Position numbers and translations under genes: made by a program. DNA of 8,264 nt from Bacteroidota bacterium (lineage in GTDB: Bacteria; Bacteroidota; Bacteroidia; Bacteroidales; Paludibacteraceae), in NCBI GenBank assembly GCA_021804525.1, contig JAJZHJ010000044.1:1-8264 (forward strand). The letters run 5' to 3'. This document shows positions 6,748 through 8,264 of this stretch, one piece after another. The notes beneath the pieces were generated by a model. The model was not told the DNA's origin, searched no databases, and saw only the letters and a program-made list of their open reading frames with translations. Within the stretch, counting starts at the first letter, position 1; every line of letters starts with the position of its first letter.

Positions 6748-8264
6748 TCATGATGAGGGTGAAACCGGTTTTGCTTTCTCCGCAAATTGTCTTGCAGCAT
6801 TTCGATCTATTTTTCCGTTCGGGGTATGAGGCAGCTTAGTACAAACATAAAGGGCTTTTGGTTGCTCGTAAGCGGAAAGAAGGTCTCGCATTTTCTCTTT
6901 AAGATCATCTAAATCAACGTGTTTTTTCTCCGGTTCCGAACACTCGATCAGCAACACTAACTTTTCGCCCAACACGGCATCCGGCACGGAAGTCACCACA
7001 AAGGCATCGGACAACACACGATTCAGCTTTCTTTCCAGTACTTCTGGTTGAAATTTCAGCCCACCACTATTGATGACGTTGTCTTTTCGCCCTAAGATTT
7101 CAAACCGTCCATTTTCAAGAATACGTGCTATGTCATTCGTCTCAATTACTTGATCGGCCACCAAAGGTGCATCAATAATCAATGTTTCTTCTTCAGACAA
7201 AGTGATGCGAACATGCGGGAATGGTTCATAAAAACCGGAAGCTTTTGCTCCATTCAGTCGGCGCATGGCTATATGCGAAAGCGTTTCCGTCATACCATAC
7301 GTTACATAAAAAGAATTGGGCATGGATAATAATTCCTTTTCCAACGTCGAATCAACCGGAGCACCACCGATAATGCAATGCTGAATGGCAGACAACCGTT
7401 TTTTTTCTTGGGTATTATGTAACGAATGAAATACCTGCATGGGAATCATGGCAGCAAAAGCAAATGGCATATCCGGCAAATGGCGCAACGGGTGGCCTGA
7501 AGGCGACACACGATACAGATCGAGACTGGCAACCAACGCACGTACCACCATCATCTTGCCGGCAATGTAATCAACCGGCAAACAGAGCAAGGCTTTATCG
7601 CCTTGTTGCAACTGCAAATACGAACACGTCATTATGGCGCTTTGCATCATTCGCTCCTTTTCAACCACAATGGATTTCGGTGTTCCTGTCGAACCGGAGG
7701 TTTTCACCGTCAATGTAGGTGAATCATTCCACCATGTTTTCACGAAAGAGAAAAATGCATGTTCCCAATCGGGTGTTGCTGCATCACTCAAACGTAGTGC
7801 AGCCAATGACAATGCCATTTCTTTGGTATAGGGAATTCCATCAAGAATAAGAATTTGATTCTCCCGGTTTGTTTCATAACGAGTTTCCGGTGAAGATTCA
7901 GGCAACGGCTTTGCAATATGCGATTTGTCCTTATACCACAAATGATCGTGTTGAATGACAAGCGGCAATGGAATGTTATTGGAAAACAATTGTCCTGTGC
8001 CAAGTCCTTGCGGCATCAACACATCCATCGTACCACACCATTGTGCGATGGCATTCAAACCGATGTTCGATTCCAATGCTGAAGTGATCCACCAACCGAT
8101 ATCCCGTTGTTTTGCTAATTCAATCCATTCGGCAGAGCCTTGAAATCCACCGTGCAAAGAAGGTTTAAGGATGATATAATGGGGCTGAATGGCTTCTAAT
8201 AAGCGCTCTTTTTCTTCCGGTTTATTAACGCCTATCAGCTCTTCATCCAGCGCGATCGGAATAG
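6748..8264 (-). CDS. menC-menE: Fused o-succinylbenzoate synthase / o-succinylbenzoate-CoA ligase (MenC-MenE), 5' truncated by window edge
   Basis: One uninterrupted frame enters from the right edge, so the true start is outside the window. The first ~115 codons are the C-terminal barrel of MenC, which dehydrates SHCHC to o-succinylbenzoate: PIALDEEL holds the third metal-ligand Asp (codon 8247-8245), IILKPSLHGGF the catalytic Lys (8166-8164), then ALESNIGLNAIAQW and PQGLGTGQLF. After about 20 polar residues comes a complete MenE adenylate-forming ligase making OSB-CoA: P-loop TSGSTGTPK (7675-7701), YGMTET, GRKDNVINSGG and the C-terminal PNGKID with catalytic Lys (6813-6811). The two are consecutive cytosolic steps of menaquinone synthesis. 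No stop or in-frame ATG separates them at the junction. The MenC N-terminus with the first catalytic Lys is not visible. Confidence 0.92.
   Translation of the reverse strand, partial: IPIALDEELIGVNKPEEKERLLEAIQPHYIILKPSLHGGFQGSAEWIELAKQRDIGWWITSALESNIGLNAIAQWCGTMDVLMPQGLGTGQLFSNNIPLPLVIQHDHLWYKDKSHIAKPLPESSPETRYETNRENQILILDGIPYTKEMALSLAALRLSDAATPDWEHAFFSFVKTWWNDSPTLTVKTSGSTGTPKSIVVEKERMMQSAIMTCSYLQLQQGDKALLCLPVDYIAGKMMVVRALVASLDLYRVSPSGHPLRHLPDMPFAFAAMIPMQVFHSLHNTQEKKRLSAIQHCIIGGAPVDSTLEKELLSMPNSFYVTYGMTETLSHIAMRRLNGAKASGFYEPFPHVRITLSEEETLIIDAPLVADQVIETNDIARILENGRFEILGRKDNVINSGGLKFQPEVLERKLNRVLSDAFVVTSVPDAVLGEKLVLLIECSEPEKKHVDLDDLKEKMRDLLSAYEQPKALYVCTKLPHTPNGKIDRNAARQFAEKAKPVSPSS

Noticed and set aside
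7788..8003. 71-aa minus-strand ORF across the MenC-MenE junction in another frame
   Set aside because: It overlaps the real fusion frame, which carries all the conserved motifs. Its ATG at 7877 is discussed only as a possible relic.
1..8264. CRISPR arrays, tRNA/rRNA genes, transposases, phage or toxin-antitoxin genes
   Set aside because: Both strands were read; no spaced repeats, cloverleaf-like segments or mobile-element proteins were seen.

Overview
This 8.3 kb window looks like ordinary chromosome from a member of the Bacteroidota, probably Bacteroidales. The reasons are the promoter style (TTTG, about 19 bp, then TAnnTTTG), start codons without Shine-Dalgarno sequences, a MenC segment with motifs I associate with Bacteroidota, and a TonB-dependent outer-membrane receptor. 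No tRNA, rRNA, CRISPR array, insertion sequence or phage gene was seen.

Layout. Positions 1-493 (minus) hold the N-terminus of a TonB-dependent receptor that runs off the left edge. Positions 494-891 are a 398-nt divergent intergenic region with candidate promoters and several small inverted repeats. A family 2 glycosyltransferase (892-1782) is the only plus-strand gene. It converges on a long minus-strand block, read right to left: a menC-menE fusion (6748-8264, continuing past the right edge), a NupG-type nucleoside:H+ symporter (5357-6616), an exported calcineurin-like phosphoesterase (4478-5290), pyrH UMP kinase (3642-4355), panC (2734-3576), panD (2331-2681) and a stand-alone AlaRS-type editing domain (1797-2267).

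How the genes relate. PanD makes beta-alanine and PanC joins it to pantoate, so the pair completes pantothenate synthesis for CoA. MenC makes o-succinylbenzoate and MenE activates it with CoA; here the two consecutive menaquinone steps sit on one polypeptide. NupG imports nucleosides and PyrH phosphorylates UMP, a thematic rather than a proven link. The pyrH-panC-panD-editing-protein genes are spaced 52-65 nt apart and are probably co-transcribed.

Most noteworthy are the in-frame MenC-MenE fusion, and the 66-nt nupG-phosphoesterase gap, where a 13-bp terminator hairpin with a U-rich tail overlaps a consensus Bacteroidota promoter whose expected start lies at or just before the phosphoesterase ATG. 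I found no convincing new defence or mobile system. The rest of the window is core metabolism.
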